A stretch of DNA of 64,000 bases, taken from positions 434,001 through 498,000 of the forward strand of contig NZ_FMCR01000003.1 of NCBI RefSeq assembly GCF_900091575.1, written 5' to 3'. Each line of letters starts with the position of its first letter. Within the stretch, counting starts at the first letter, position 1. The notes under the pieces were generated by a model. That model ran no database searches, was not told where the DNA came from, and saw nothing but the letters and a program-made list of their open reading frames with translations. Made by a program: the position numbers and the translations under genes. Positions 27,240 to 35,351 of the stretch are shown one piece after another. Origin of the DNA: Micromonospora saelicesensis (GTDB taxonomy: Bacteria; Actinomycetota; Actinomycetes; Mycobacteriales; Micromonosporaceae).

Positions 27240-28277
27240 ATGGGTCACGTGTCGGTGAATCAGCAGCGGCTGGAGCGGACCGTCCAGGAGTTCGGTGCTC
27301 GGTGGACCAGAGACGCCGCCGACATCGAGACCTACCTGGCCGCACAGGTCTCCGACGCCAGCCATCGTGAGGTCGTCGGCCCGCTGCGCGCCGCCAGTGG
27401 AGCCAGTGGTGTCGTCCGGGTGAGCGGTCGAGAGGTCGCGGCCTGGGGCGACCCGGACGTCCCGGAGATGGCGTTCAGCGTCACCAAGTCGGTCGTGTCG
27501 GTGGTGGCCGGCCTCGCCTTCGACGACGGGCTGTTGATGCCGGACCAACCGGTGCACCAGGTCGTCGACGTTCCCGAGCTCCGGGGGCCGCACAACGAGC
27601 AGATCACCTGGCGTCATCTGCTGCAGCAGTCGAGCCAGTGGGAGGGCGAGCTGTGGGGCAAGCCGGCGAGCGTCGACGCGCAGAGCTTCCGCGAGCGGAC
27701 CGAGGTGCACGGCACACCGCCGGGACAGGGGTGGGCGTACAACGACGTACGGATGAACCTGCTCGCGTACGCGCTGACGCTGCTGTTTCGCCGGTCGCTG
27801 CCGGAGGTGCTGCGGGAGCGGGTCATGGATCCGCTGGGTGCCTCCGACCGGTGGTCGTGGCACGGGTACCGGACGAGCGTCGTCGACCTCGACGGACGCC
27901 GGGTCGAGGTGGTCTCCGGCGGCGCGCACTGGGGCGGCGGACTGATCGTCCCGGCCCGCGACCTGGCCCTGATCGGGCAGCTCTTCCTGGACCGGGGGAC
28001 CCATGCCGGGACCCGGCTGCTCAGCGCCGAATGGGTTGACCAGTCCTGGGCTCCGTGCCCGGTCAAACGGGAGTACGGCTATCTGTGGTGGCTCAACGAC
28101 GAGCAGGTGCCGTGGCCCGGAGCGCCGGCGACCGGCCGCAGCGCCCGGGGCAACGGTGGGCGACACCTGCTGTGGGTCGACCCGGCCCGGGAACTCGTCC
28201 TCGCCTCCCACTGGACCGAAGAACCGCTCGATCTGATCCGTGAGGTCTCTCGTACCGTCGTGAGTCCCGCCGGTTGA
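27240..28277 (+). CDS. Serine hydrolase, class C beta-lactamase fold
   Basis: The protein is 345 aa, without a signal peptide, so it is likely cytosolic. Catalytic motifs are S80-x-x-K83 in MAFSVTKSVVSVVAGLAFDD (cited in part: FSVTKSVVSV) and Y167-x-N168 region in GWAYNDVRMNLLAYAL. A late RGNGGRHLLWVDPARELVL gives the third motif. Family members are esterases, amidases or peptidases, rarely true beta-lactamases. Four bases separate its stop from the next serine hydrolase, so the two may form an operon. Confidence 0.9.
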   Translation: MGHVSVNQQRLERTVQEFGARWTRDAADIETYLAAQVSDASHREVVGPLRAASGASGVVRVSGREVAAWGDPDVPEMAFSVTKSVVSVVAGLAFDDGLLMPDQPVHQVVDVPELRGPHNEQITWRHLLQQSSQWEGELWGKPASVDAQSFRERTEVHGTPPGQGWAYNDVRMNLLAYALTLLFRRSLPEVLRERVMDPLGASDRWSWHGYRTSVVDLDGRRVEVVSGGAHWGGGLIVPARDLALIGQLFLDRGTHAGTRLLSAEWVDQSWAPCPVKREYGYLWWLNDEQVPWPGAPATGRSARGNGGRHLLWVDPARELVLASHWTEEPLDLIREVSRTVVSPAG

Positions 28278-28280
28278 CGG

Positions 28281-29732
28281 GTGTTGATCCACCGGTGGGC
28301 GCGGTCGAGAATCGACGTCGTGGATTTGCCTCAGGACTGGGTCTCGCTGCTGGGCGAGCTTGACCGGCAGGTGTCGTCCGGGCTGCTCTCACCGGACACG
28401 GCGGCGTTGCCCGAGCTGATGAGCAGCTATGACGTGCCGGGAGTCAGCATCGCCGTCGGCCACGTGAGCGGGCAGGTGTGGGCGGCAGGGTTTGGCGTCA
28501 TGGCGGTCGGGACGTCGGCTCCGATAACCACGAGCACCGCCTTCGCGGCCTGTTCGATCAGTAAGCACGTCGCGGCGTTCGGTGCACTGCGACTGGTCCA
28601 GGCCGGTGTCCTGGACCTTGACGCCGACATCGGCGAGTACCTCACCTCGTGGCACCTGCCCGGCCGCGAAGACCAGCAGGGAGTCACGGTACGACAGCTG
28701 CTGGCGCACACTGCCGGGCTGTCCGACACCTGGTACCGCGGCTACGCCGCAGATCGGGCCCCGTCGCTGTTGCAGGTCCTGGAAGGCGGCGGCGCGACGA
28801 CTACCGCACCGGTTCGGCCGACCCTGTTGCCGGGTAGCCGCTTCCGGTATTCGGGCAGCCACTACTCGGTGCTCCAGCAGCTGATGGTGGACGCGACCGG
28901 AGCCCCGTTCGAGGACCTCCTGCGAACTCTGGTGCTGGAACCGCTGGCCATGGCCGACAGCAGCTTCGACCAGCAGTTTCCGCATCAGCGACCGGATCGG
29001 GTGGCGCATGGCCACCACGGCGGCGGCACCAGGATTCCTGGCGGCTGGCGAACGCAACCGGAGCTGGCCGCGGCCGGACTGTGGAGCACTCCGACCGACC
29101 TGCTCCGGCTCGACCTCGAAATCGCCCGAGCCGTCTCGGGAGGTTCGAAGCTGCTCGACCGGGACCTGGCCACCCAGATGTGTACGCCGCAGATTCCTGG
29201 CGGCACCTACGGCCTCGGTACCGAACTCGACGACCGCGCCGAGCGTCGGCGTTTCGGACACACCGGGTTGAACGTCGGCTATACCTGCTTCTCCTACGTG
29301 TGGCCCGACAGCGGCACCGCGGTCGCGGCGATGACCAACTCCGAGGATGGCTGGGAGCTGCTGGTCAGCATCCGTGCCGCCGCGGACCGTCGCTACGCCA
29401 CCACCAGAATCACCGCCGCGCCGCCTGCCGATGTCGCAGGCCGCTACGTGCTGCGCGACGACTACCCGATCGACGTCGCGCTCACCGACGGCCAGCTGAC
29501 CTTCGCCGCCGCGACCCAGCAACCGGTTGTCCTCCTGGCGGACCCGGACGGTCGCTACCGACACCCGGACCTCGATCTGGAGGTCCGGTTCGTCCGGACC
29601 GACGACCAGCCCTACGTCCTCGAACTGCGCCAGGAAGGGGTCACGCAGACCGCGAGGCCGGCAATCCAGCAACCGGAACAGCCAGGTCTGTCAGGGTCGG
29701 TTGTGGACGAACCACGCGTCACCGGCGGGTAG
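28281..29732 (+). CDS. Serine hydrolase, beta-lactamase/esterase fold with C-terminal beta domain
   Basis: The protein is 483 aa from a GTG 4 bases after the previous stop; a GTG at 28320 (VDLPQDWVSLLGELD) would give 470 aa. Motifs are S92-x-x-K95 in AACSISKHVAAFGAL, the tyrosine in FRYSGSHYSVLQQLM, and the HTGLNVGYTCF third motif. The last 110 residues (AGRYVLRDDYPIDVALTDGQ onward) look like the lipocalin-like domain of D-aminopeptidase-type esterases. Substrate unknown. The 3' end overlaps the convergent gene by 42 bases. Confidence 0.88.
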   Translation: MLIHRWARSRIDVVDLPQDWVSLLGELDRQVSSGLLSPDTAALPELMSSYDVPGVSIAVGHVSGQVWAAGFGVMAVGTSAPITTSTAFAACSISKHVAAFGALRLVQAGVLDLDADIGEYLTSWHLPGREDQQGVTVRQLLAHTAGLSDTWYRGYAADRAPSLLQVLEGGGATTTAPVRPTLLPGSRFRYSGSHYSVLQQLMVDATGAPFEDLLRTLVLEPLAMADSSFDQQFPHQRPDRVAHGHHGGGTRIPGGWRTQPELAAAGLWSTPTDLLRLDLEIARAVSGGSKLLDRDLATQMCTPQIPGGTYGLGTELDDRAERRRFGHTGLNVGYTCFSYVWPDSGTAVAAMTNSEDGWELLVSIRAAADRRYATTRITAAPPADVAGRYVLRDDYPIDVALTDGQLTFAAATQQPVVLLADPDGRYRHPDLDLEVRFVRTDDQPYVLELRQEGVTQTARPAIQQPEQPGLSGSVVDEPRVTGG

Positions 29733-30563
29733 GGCGACGGCGACCTCCCATCGGCTCAGTTCGAGGTTCGGAGCGAGCGCCTTGAGTTGACCGGCGGCGG
29801 CCCACGCCTCGTCGCCCGGCGTCGGGCGACGATCCACCTGAAACTGGAGCATGGTGCCCCACGATGCGACCAGGCGGGCGTCCCACCGGTGCCGCCACTG
29901 CGCCAGCACCTCGGCGAGCTGCTGCCGATCCTCCTCGGTGAGCGCGCCGTAGAAGTCCACCCAGTACGCCGAGCCGCGGACGTCGCTGGTGGGCAGCAGC
30001 ATGAGCAGGACGCTGTCCGGCGTGTACCAGTAGTCGGTCTGCGTCACGAGCCGCACGTTGCCAAGCACCTGGGCGTGCAGGTCGGCATCGGCGAGCAGCC
30101 GGTCGTACAGCGTCCGCTCCAGCACCGGGCGTGGTGTCGGCAGCACCACATCCGGCACCAGGTCGGTCAGGTCGACGCCGGTCGTGCCACGCGCGTAGAA
30201 CCCGATCTCGTCCTCGTCGACCTGTTGGTCCTCGCTGTAGTGGCGGTGGGCCAGCCAGGGTTCGGAGGATGCTGCCGCCTCGACGAACGCGCGCAGCTCC
30301 GACTCCGACGGACCCTGCTCGGGCTCGGACCGGATCGTCAGGTCGTCGAAGTCGTCGGTGACCATGACGGGCCGGCGTCCGATGACCGGCACCAGCGCCT
30401 CGGCGGCCTGCCAGACCTCGTGCAGACGGTCGGGGTCGACGTCGGCGACGAGGATGGTGCCCGATGGGCCGTGCCCGATCGGCAGGCCGGCCAGTGGTGT
30501 TCCCAGGAAAGCCGCTTCGATCTGGTTGAGGTCGTCTCGCACGTCCGCAGCTTTCCCGGTCAC
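29691..30563 (-). CDS. Hypothetical protein, coupled to DinB gene
   Basis: The GTG start is set by a 4-base GTGA overlap with the DinB stop, giving 290 aa. The chain is acidic and soluble. The N-terminal part has PSGTILVADVDPDRLHEVWQAAEALVPVIGRRPVMVT, cited as TILVADVDPDRL and ALVPVIGRRPVMV. The C-terminal part has VRLVTQTDYWYTPDSVLLML and AQWRHRWDARLVASWGTMLQ, where HRWDARLVASWGTML suggests a DUF4253-type or barrel fold. The family is not recognised with certainty. Translational coupling suggests a shared job with the DinB protein. Confidence 0.65.
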   Translation of the reverse strand: MTGKAADVRDDLNQIEAAFLGTPLAGLPIGHGPSGTILVADVDPDRLHEVWQAAEALVPVIGRRPVMVTDDFDDLTIRSEPEQGPSESELRAFVEAAASSEPWLAHRHYSEDQQVDEDEIGFYARGTTGVDLTDLVPDVVLPTPRPVLERTLYDRLLADADLHAQVLGNVRLVTQTDYWYTPDSVLLMLLPTSDVRGSAYWVDFYGALTEEDRQQLAEVLAQWRHRWDARLVASWGTMLQFQVDRRPTPGDEAWAAAGQLKALAPNLELSRWEVAVALPAGDAWFVHNRP

Positions 30564-31150
30564 CCGAAGTGGTCGGCCAGCTTCGTCAGCTTGCTGACGT
30601 ACGCCGGCCAGTCGTAGTCGTCGGGGATGTTGCTGTTGTTCCGCCGGAGGCCGACCGCCGTGTCGTGCTGTTCGCGCATGATGTCGGCGTGCCCGGCGTG
30701 CCGGGCGAGATCGCAGGTCACGTGGATGATGATCCGTTGTAGCGTCACGTCCTGCCGACCTGGCTGCCACCACGGCACCTGCCCCGGCGCGTCGAGCGGT
30801 AGCTGGTCGATCGTCTGGTCGGCGAACGCGCCGACCCGGCGATACAGGTCGATCAGCCCGTCCTTCGTCTCGTCCTCACGGGCGTACCAGTCTGCCTGCG
30901 GGTCCTCGTCGAACGCCGTCAGGGGGACCAGTTCGTCGGGCGTCGGGAATTCGCGGCCGAAGGTGGGCCCGAAGTAGCCGGCTTCGACATTGAGGCAATG
31001 CTTGACCGCACCCAGCAGGTTGTTGCCGGTCGCCGTCCGGGGCAGCCTGACCTCCCGCTCGCTGAGCCCGTCGAGCTTCCAGATGAGGTCTTCGCGGTTC
31101 TCCCGGAGGTAGTGGTGCAGCGCGGCCTTCGCATCGCTCAGATCAGCCAT
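30560..31150 (-). CDS. DinB family protein (DUF664 type)
   Basis: The protein is 196 aa. It has the four-helix DinB plan: ALHHYLRENREDLIWKLDGLSERE, cited as HHYLRENREDLIWKLDGLSE; then NNLLGAVKHCLNVEAGYFG, and the late IIIHVTCDLARHAGHADIMRE. The metal-binding histidines are H48-region (KHCLN), and H in HVTCDLARHAGH. Family members are often thiol-dependent metal enzymes of the bacillithiol/mycothiol S-transferase superfamily. Its stop overlaps the next gene. The paired membrane gene upstream is on the other strand. Confidence 0.9.
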   Translation of the reverse strand: MADLSDAKAALHHYLRENREDLIWKLDGLSEREVRLPRTATGNNLLGAVKHCLNVEAGYFGPTFGREFPTPDELVPLTAFDEDPQADWYAREDETKDGLIDLYRRVGAFADQTIDQLPLDAPGQVPWWQPGRQDVTLQRIIIHVTCDLARHAGHADIMREQHDTAVGLRRNNSNIPDDYDWPAYVSKLTKLADHFG

Positions 31151-31289
31151 GCGCGCCAGTCTTCCCTATCCGCCGTGTCTCGGCGGGCCGGTGCCGGGCC
31201 GCAGACTGCCGCACCCGGATGCCCGCGGCTTGTCAGGTGGGGCGGGGCAAGGCGACTTCAGGGGCGGCTGGAGGCACTATCGTTCTGGC

Positions 31290-31787
31290 GTGCACATCCG
31301 TTTTGACGTCCCCGCCGATCCCGCCTACCCGAGCCGGGTGGCCGCAGCGCTCGGCAACGTCCGGCTCCGCAGATTCGGCTACATCGGAGCGGTCCTGACG
31401 GCGGTCGGTGTCATCGGTCTCGTTGTCTCGCGGGGGTTCGGGTGGGGCGAGCGGAGTTCGCCGCTGTGGACCGCGCTGGTCGTGGCCGGCGTGCTGTCGA
31501 TGCTGTACCGGCCGTGGGTGCTGGCGCGCGCCCGACGCCGTTCCGGTAGCTACGCCGTCGAGGGTGCCTACGACATCACCGAAGACAACATCATGATGCG
31601 CAGCGGCTCGGAGTCCGGCGGCATCGCCTGGGACGGGGTTGCCCAGGTGCGGGACGCCGGAGATTTCTGGGTCGTGTACGTCGGCCGAATGCCGGCGACC
31701 GTGATCCCCCGCTGGCTGATGTCCGCCGAGGATGCCGAGGCGTTGCGCGCCCACATGACCGAACGAGGGCTGCTGCCCCGTCGCTGA
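31290..31787 (+). CDS. YcxB-like C-terminal domain membrane protein
   Basis: A GTG (VHIRFDVPADPAYPSR) gives 165 aa; an earlier frame start would add a low-complexity N-terminus that overlaps the DinB gene start. Two membrane segments lie at FGYIGAVLTAVGVIGLVVS and LWTALVVAGVLSMLYRPWVL. A cytoplasmic YcxB-like tail follows: YAVEGAYDITEDNIMMRSGS, GGIAWDGVAQVRDAGDFWVV, and IPRWLMSAEDAEALRAH. The tail resembles a bacterial PH-like domain. Function unknown. Confidence 0.8.
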   Translation: MHIRFDVPADPAYPSRVAAALGNVRLRRFGYIGAVLTAVGVIGLVVSRGFGWGERSSPLWTALVVAGVLSMLYRPWVLARARRRSGSYAVEGAYDITEDNIMMRSGSESGGIAWDGVAQVRDAGDFWVVYVGRMPATVIPRWLMSAEDAEALRAHMTERGLLPRR

Positions 31788-31819
31788 GCTCGGCTGCCGC
31801 AGGCGGCCGGGGGATCGGA

Positions 31820-32335
31820 CTACCGCGTCCGAGTCGGTCGCGAGGGGGCGCCGAGGAGTACCTCGTACTGGTGGAGATCATCGTTGGTGCCGGTGTGCTG
31901 GAAGCCGGCACGTTCGAGGGTCCGCCGGGAGGCGACGTTGTCGCCGGTGGTCTCGGCGACGACGCGGGACAGTCCGTGTGCGGTCGCGAGGTCGAGCAGG
32001 GCGGCGAGGGCCTCCGCCGCGTAGCCGTTTCCCCGGGCTGACGGGGCGAGGCCGTAACCGACCTCGATGCGTCCGTTCTCCGGCTGACCCTTGAAACCGA
32101 TTCCTCCGATGGCCTTTCCGTCGGCGGTGCGGGTGATCCGGTAGTGCCCGAATGGACGTCGGTCGCCGTAGGCGGCGGTGGCAGTGAGAAAACCCCGCAC
32201 GCCGAGGATGTCGCCGTCGAAAGGGAAGTCCTCGGCCCAGTCATCCCCGGCCCCGGCGCGCCGCCCGACGATGCGTTCACCCTCTGCGGTGTCGATGGGG
32301 TGCAGGCGCAGTCGCGGCGTACGAAGCTCGGTCAC
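31820..32335 (-). CDS. GNAT family N-acetyltransferase, RimJ type
   Basis: The GTG at VTELRTPRLRLHPID gives 171 aa. The RimJ-type GNAT fold is shown by LRTPRLRL, HYRITRTADGKAIGGIGFKG, GRIEVGYGLAPSARGNGYAAEALAAL (cited as RIEVGYGLAPSARGNGYA, acetyl-CoA-binding loop), and NVASRRTLERAGFQHTG. It transfers an acetyl group from acetyl-CoA to an amine; the target is unknown. Convergent with the YcxB-like gene. Confidence 0.9.
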   Translation of the reverse strand: MTELRTPRLRLHPIDTAEGERIVGRRAGAGDDWAEDFPFDGDILGVRGFLTATAAYGDRRPFGHYRITRTADGKAIGGIGFKGQPENGRIEVGYGLAPSARGNGYAAEALAALLDLATAHGLSRVVAETTGDNVASRRTLERAGFQHTGTNDDLHQYEVLLGAPSRPTRTR

Positions 32336-32522
32336 GGGCAAGAGCGAAGCAGCACTCAGGAAACAGCACAAGTGGATTTCCGCGCCCGGCACAGGCCGGC
32401 TTCGCCGAATCGAACCTCCGTGTCGGCGTCCCCGCCCCTAATCGTCCGCGGCTACCTATCCTCGACGGGGATGCACCAATTTGAGTAATGGCCGTCGGCC
32501 CGACGGCTCACAGGAGGCCGTC

Positions 32523-32897
32523 ATGAGCACCAAGGATCGACCGGAGGGGATCAGCCCCACTGCGGTGGAGTCAGCACCAGGGCTGTGGCGGATCGATCTG
32601 CAACGGCACGACCTCAGCATCCCTGGGCGAGAGGTCATTCAGACCCGGGTGGAGTTCACTCCGGATTCGCCACCGTTCAAGCATTTCCACCCCGGCGAGG
32701 AGATCATCTGCGTTCTGCAGGGAACGCTCGAATATCGGCTGGAGGGCCAGCCACCCATGGTGTGCAATCCCGGCGACGCGCTCACCGTCCCGTACGGTGT
32801 GCACCACCAGGCCCGCAATGTTGGCGACGGTATCGCTGTCGAACTGGCCACGTACGTCGTCGAGAAGGGGAAACCACTTCTCACCAAGGTGGAGTGA
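32523..32897 (+). CDS. Cupin domain protein
   Basis: The ATG at MSTKDRPEG, behind CACAGGAGGCC, gives 124 aa. A single cupin barrel has motif 1 FKHFHPGEEIICVLQGTLEY (metal ligands H, H, E) and motif 2 NPGDALTVPYGVHHQARN (ligand H). It could bind a sugar or act as a small metal-dependent isomerase or dioxygenase. It stands alone, followed by a CGNR zinc-finger remnant. Confidence 0.9.
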   Translation: MSTKDRPEGISPTAVESAPGLWRIDLQRHDLSIPGREVIQTRVEFTPDSPPFKHFHPGEEIICVLQGTLEYRLEGQPPMVCNPGDALTVPYGVHHQARNVGDGIAVELATYVVEKGKPLLTKVE

Positions 32898-32915
32898 GAT
32901 CTCCACGACCGGCCG

Positions 32916-33167
32916 TTGATCACCGTCGGCCGGGCTGACAGCGGCGGCCGGGCCCACGCCGCACCGTTTACGCGAGCGCTCGGGCGCAGCGGCGACACCG
33001 AGGCCGCGGAGCACGCACTGACGTCCGCGGGGATCATGGTCGCCGGGGTCGACGGCGCCTTCTACGACACGTCGCGCAACGGCACCCGACGCTGGTGCTC
33101 GATGGACGGCTGCGGCGCTCGCGCCAAGGCCGCCCGCCACTGCCAACGCCAGCGCGTCACCTCCTAG
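32916..33167 (+). pseudogene. CGNR zinc-finger protein, C-terminal remnant
   Basis: The last part of this frame reads FYDTSRNGTRRWCSMDGCGA then RAKAARHCQRQR, which matches the CGNR zinc-finger DNA-binding end of a known actinobacterial regulator family (usual form DTSRNGTRRWCSM..CGNRAK). The N-terminal ABATE-like domain is missing and the final Asn of CGNR is Ala. About 40 upstream codons are unrelated. I read it as a decayed gene. It also fills most of the 320-base gap between the cupin and VOC genes. Confidence 0.65.
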
Positions 33168-33217
33168 CGCCTGGGGTGCGACGACAGCGGCGGCAGCGCG
33201 ACTCATAAGGTGAACGG

Positions 33218-33634
33218 ATGTCGGTCAAGCAGGTCCAAGTGACATTCGACTGCGCCGAGCCTGTGCGCGTCGGTCGTTTCTGGTGTGAGGTGTTGGGGTA
33301 CGTCCCGCCGCCGCCCCCGGAGGGGTGCGCCACCTGGGACGATGTCAATTTCGAGCAGGGTTCGTGGTTCGCGTGCAGTGACCCGTCGGGGGTGGGCCCG
33401 CGGCTGTACTTCCAGCGGGTGCCCGAGGGCAAGGTCGTCAAGAACCGGGTGCACCTCGACGTGCGGGTCGTGACCGGGCTCGTGGGCGAAGAGCGCCTGG
33501 CCGCCCTTGAGGCCGAATGCGCGCGGCTGATCCCGCTCGGCGCGGTACGCGGGCAGTTGCTGCTCGCCGACGGTGAGAACGAGTCGTGCCTCAACATGCA
33601 GGACGTCGAGGGCAACGAGTTCTGCCTCGACTAG
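33218..33634 (+). CDS. VOC/glyoxalase family protein
   Basis: The protein is 138 aa. It has the two-module betaalphabeta plan of VOC proteins: VKQVQVTFDCAEPVRVGRFWCEVLGYVPPP at the start, cited as VTFDCAEPVRVGRFWCEVLGY, minus its first residues; then RLYFQRVPEGKVVKNRVHLDV and NMQDVEGNEFCLD at the end. The final acidic residue and the HLDV histidine are likely metal or ligand contacts. It may bind a small drug or act as a dioxygenase-like enzyme. A strong hairpin follows the gene. Confidence 0.88.
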   Translation: MSVKQVQVTFDCAEPVRVGRFWCEVLGYVPPPPPEGCATWDDVNFEQGSWFACSDPSGVGPRLYFQRVPEGKVVKNRVHLDVRVVTGLVGEERLAALEAECARLIPLGAVRGQLLLADGENESCLNMQDVEGNEFCLD

Positions 33635-33674
33635 TGCCGCCTGCCGCGCGTCTCCTGAGCGCGGCCGAACCTGA

Positions 33675-33704
33675 TGGGGGCCAGGCGAAATCGCCTGGCC
33701 CCCA
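33675..33704. terminator. Strong hairpin between convergent genes
   Basis: Arms TGGGGGCCAGGCGA and TCGCCTGGCCCCCA are perfect 14-base complements with AA between them. The hairpin sits between the stop of the VOC gene and the stop of the PhoX gene, so it can end transcription from both sides. No U-run follows, as is usual in high-GC actinomycetes. Confidence 0.8.
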
Positions 33705-33717
33705 CGTGTGGGCTCGG

Positions 33718-35172
33718 TCAGCCCAGGTACTTCTCCCACGGGCCGGTGATGGCCAGGGTGAGGCCCGGGTCCTGCATGTTGACGAAGAGCACCTTGCCGT
33801 CCGCGCTGAAGGTCGGCCCGCAGAACTCCGAGTCGTTGAGCTGGTTGCGGGCGATCGCGTAGGTAGGCCCGCCCGGGATCGTGCTGAGCACGTGCGAGGC
33901 GCCCGTGCCGTCCTCGGCGAGCACGAGGCTTCCCCACGGGGTGACGGTCACGTTGTCCGGGCCGTCGAAGGTGAGGTCGGTGTACTTGACCGGCGCACCC
34001 TCCTCGGAGGCGGTCTGGTGCGGGAAGTACGTCACCAGTTGGATGGTCTGGTTGCTGTAGTTGTAGAACCAGACCATTCCGTCGTGCGGCGCCGCGTCCG
34101 CCGGCAGGTCACCCTCGTCCCAGGCGTAGGAGTTGACGACGTACACGCCCTCGTCGGTGGCCCACACGCCCTCGAACTTGCGTCCGCGGGTGACCTGGCC
34201 GTCGGCGAACTGCTCGCGCACCGACCTGGTGCGCGCGTCGCGGTCCGGCACCTCGATCCACCGGACCGGGAAGGGGCGGCCCAGCTGGGCGGAGGTCAGG
34301 TAGGCGACGTCCGGCAGCACCGAACCGTCATCCATGATGATCTGCATCGCGGCGAGGACGCCGGCGTTCGGTGCGAGGCGGGTGAGCACGCCCGGGCCCA
34401 GCTTGACGCCGTGTGGCGCCGTCCAGCGGTAGAAGAGGCCGTTGGGCTCGTCGGCGTCCTCGGAGAGGTAGATCCGGGTGCGGTCCTTGTCGACGGCCAG
34501 GGCCTCGTGGGAGTAGCGGCCCAGGCACTTGATCGGCTTCGGGTCGGCGCTGCCGTCGGCCCACACCTCGAAGACGTAGCCGTGGTCCTTCTGGTAGACG
34601 CCGGACCGGCCGCCCTCTTCCCACGTGTCGCCGGCCCGGTCCTCGGTCTCCTCGCAGGTGAGCCAGGTGCCCCAGGGGGTCGGTCCGCCGGCGCAGTTGG
34701 AGATGGTGCCGGAGAGCGCCACGAACTCACCCAGGTTGCGGCCCGCGAGGTCGGTCTTGATCACGGTGCAACCGCCGGCGTCGACGGCGCCCGCGTCGTA
34801 GACCGTTCCCTTGACGTGCGGCACGCCGAACTCGGCGCCCGGGTCGATCTCGTGGTTCTGGATCAGGGTGTACCGGCCGTGGCCGGCGTCGTACACGGCC
34901 ATGCCGTCGTGGTCCGACGGGGTGGTGCCCTGGCCGCGGTCGAGCCGGGTGACACCGGTCCGGGTGATCACGGTGTAGCTGAAGCCCCTGGGCAGGGCCA
35001 GGATTCCCTTGGGGTCGTCCACGAGCGGCGGGAAAGGCGCGTTACCGGGCTTCACCGGCGGGTGCGGCCGGGCCGGGCTGGCCTGGGCCAGGGACGGCAG
35101 GCCGCCCGCGACGGCAAGGCCGACGCCGGCGGCGGCGCCACTGGCGAGGAAGGTACGACGAGAGGAAGGCAC
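33718..35172 (-). CDS. PhoX/DUF839 family secreted phosphatase-like protein
   Basis: The GTG at VPSSRRTFLAS gives 484 aa, behind AGGAGTTGATCC. A Tat signal peptide is shown by SSRRTFLASGAAAGVGLAVAGG. The DUF839 beta-propeller follows with KGILALPRGFSYTVI, PSDHDGMAV, IQNHEI, LSGTISNCAGGPTPWGTWLT then CEE, HGYVFEVW, RYSHEALAVD, and YLSEDADEPNGLFYRW. Glu and Cys residues near TCEE match the metal and cofactor site of PhoX-type enzymes, which are calcium/iron-dependent phosphatases. Many actinobacterial members remain uncharacterised. The gene is divergent from the ABC exporter. Confidence 0.88.
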   Translation of the reverse strand: MPSSRRTFLASGAAAGVGLAVAGGLPSLAQASPARPHPPVKPGNAPFPPLVDDPKGILALPRGFSYTVITRTGVTRLDRGQGTTPSDHDGMAVYDAGHGRYTLIQNHEIDPGAEFGVPHVKGTVYDAGAVDAGGCTVIKTDLAGRNLGEFVALSGTISNCAGGPTPWGTWLTCEETEDRAGDTWEEGGRSGVYQKDHGYVFEVWADGSADPKPIKCLGRYSHEALAVDKDRTRIYLSEDADEPNGLFYRWTAPHGVKLGPGVLTRLAPNAGVLAAMQIIMDDGSVLPDVAYLTSAQLGRPFPVRWIEVPDRDARTRSVREQFADGQVTRGRKFEGVWATDEGVYVVNSYAWDEGDLPADAAPHDGMVWFYNYSNQTIQLVTYFPHQTASEEGAPVKYTDLTFDGPDNVTVTPWGSLVLAEDGTGASHVLSTIPGGPTYAIARNQLNDSEFCGPTFSADGKVLFVNMQDPGLTLAITGPWEKYLG

Positions 35173-35319
35173 GTGGATCAACTCCTGGTCAAGACAAGTG
35201 CGACGACTGGCAGCCAACTCCCTCGGGCGGACAGCGACACGTCACCCGTGGGATCGGGCGGTGACATCGGCGTGAAGAGTCAGGGTCGCGCACGCGTCGC
35301 CGAGCCGGTCGGCTTGACC

Positions 35320-35334
35320 TTGACGCTGCGTCAA
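35320..35334 (+). promoter_or_regulatory. TTGACGCTGCGTCAA dyad in the ABC exporter promoter
   Basis: A perfect 6-base dyad (TTGACG, CTG, CGTCAA) lies 17 bases before the exporter ATG. TTGACC (35314-35319) and CATGCT (35340-35345) could be the -35 and -10 boxes, 20 bases apart. That is longer than the 17-18 of ordinary promoters and typical of MerR-controlled ones. TSS would then fall at or near the ATG (leaderless). The MerR-family gene at 36954 is the obvious candidate binder (inference). Confidence 0.55.
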
Positions 35335-35351
35335 CCCTCCATGCTGCCGCC

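Noticed and set aside
27240..29732. True beta-lactamase resistance genes
   Set aside because: Both proteins have the S-x-x-K fold but no export signal in the first and a lipocalin-like tail in the second, which fits esterases or peptidases better.
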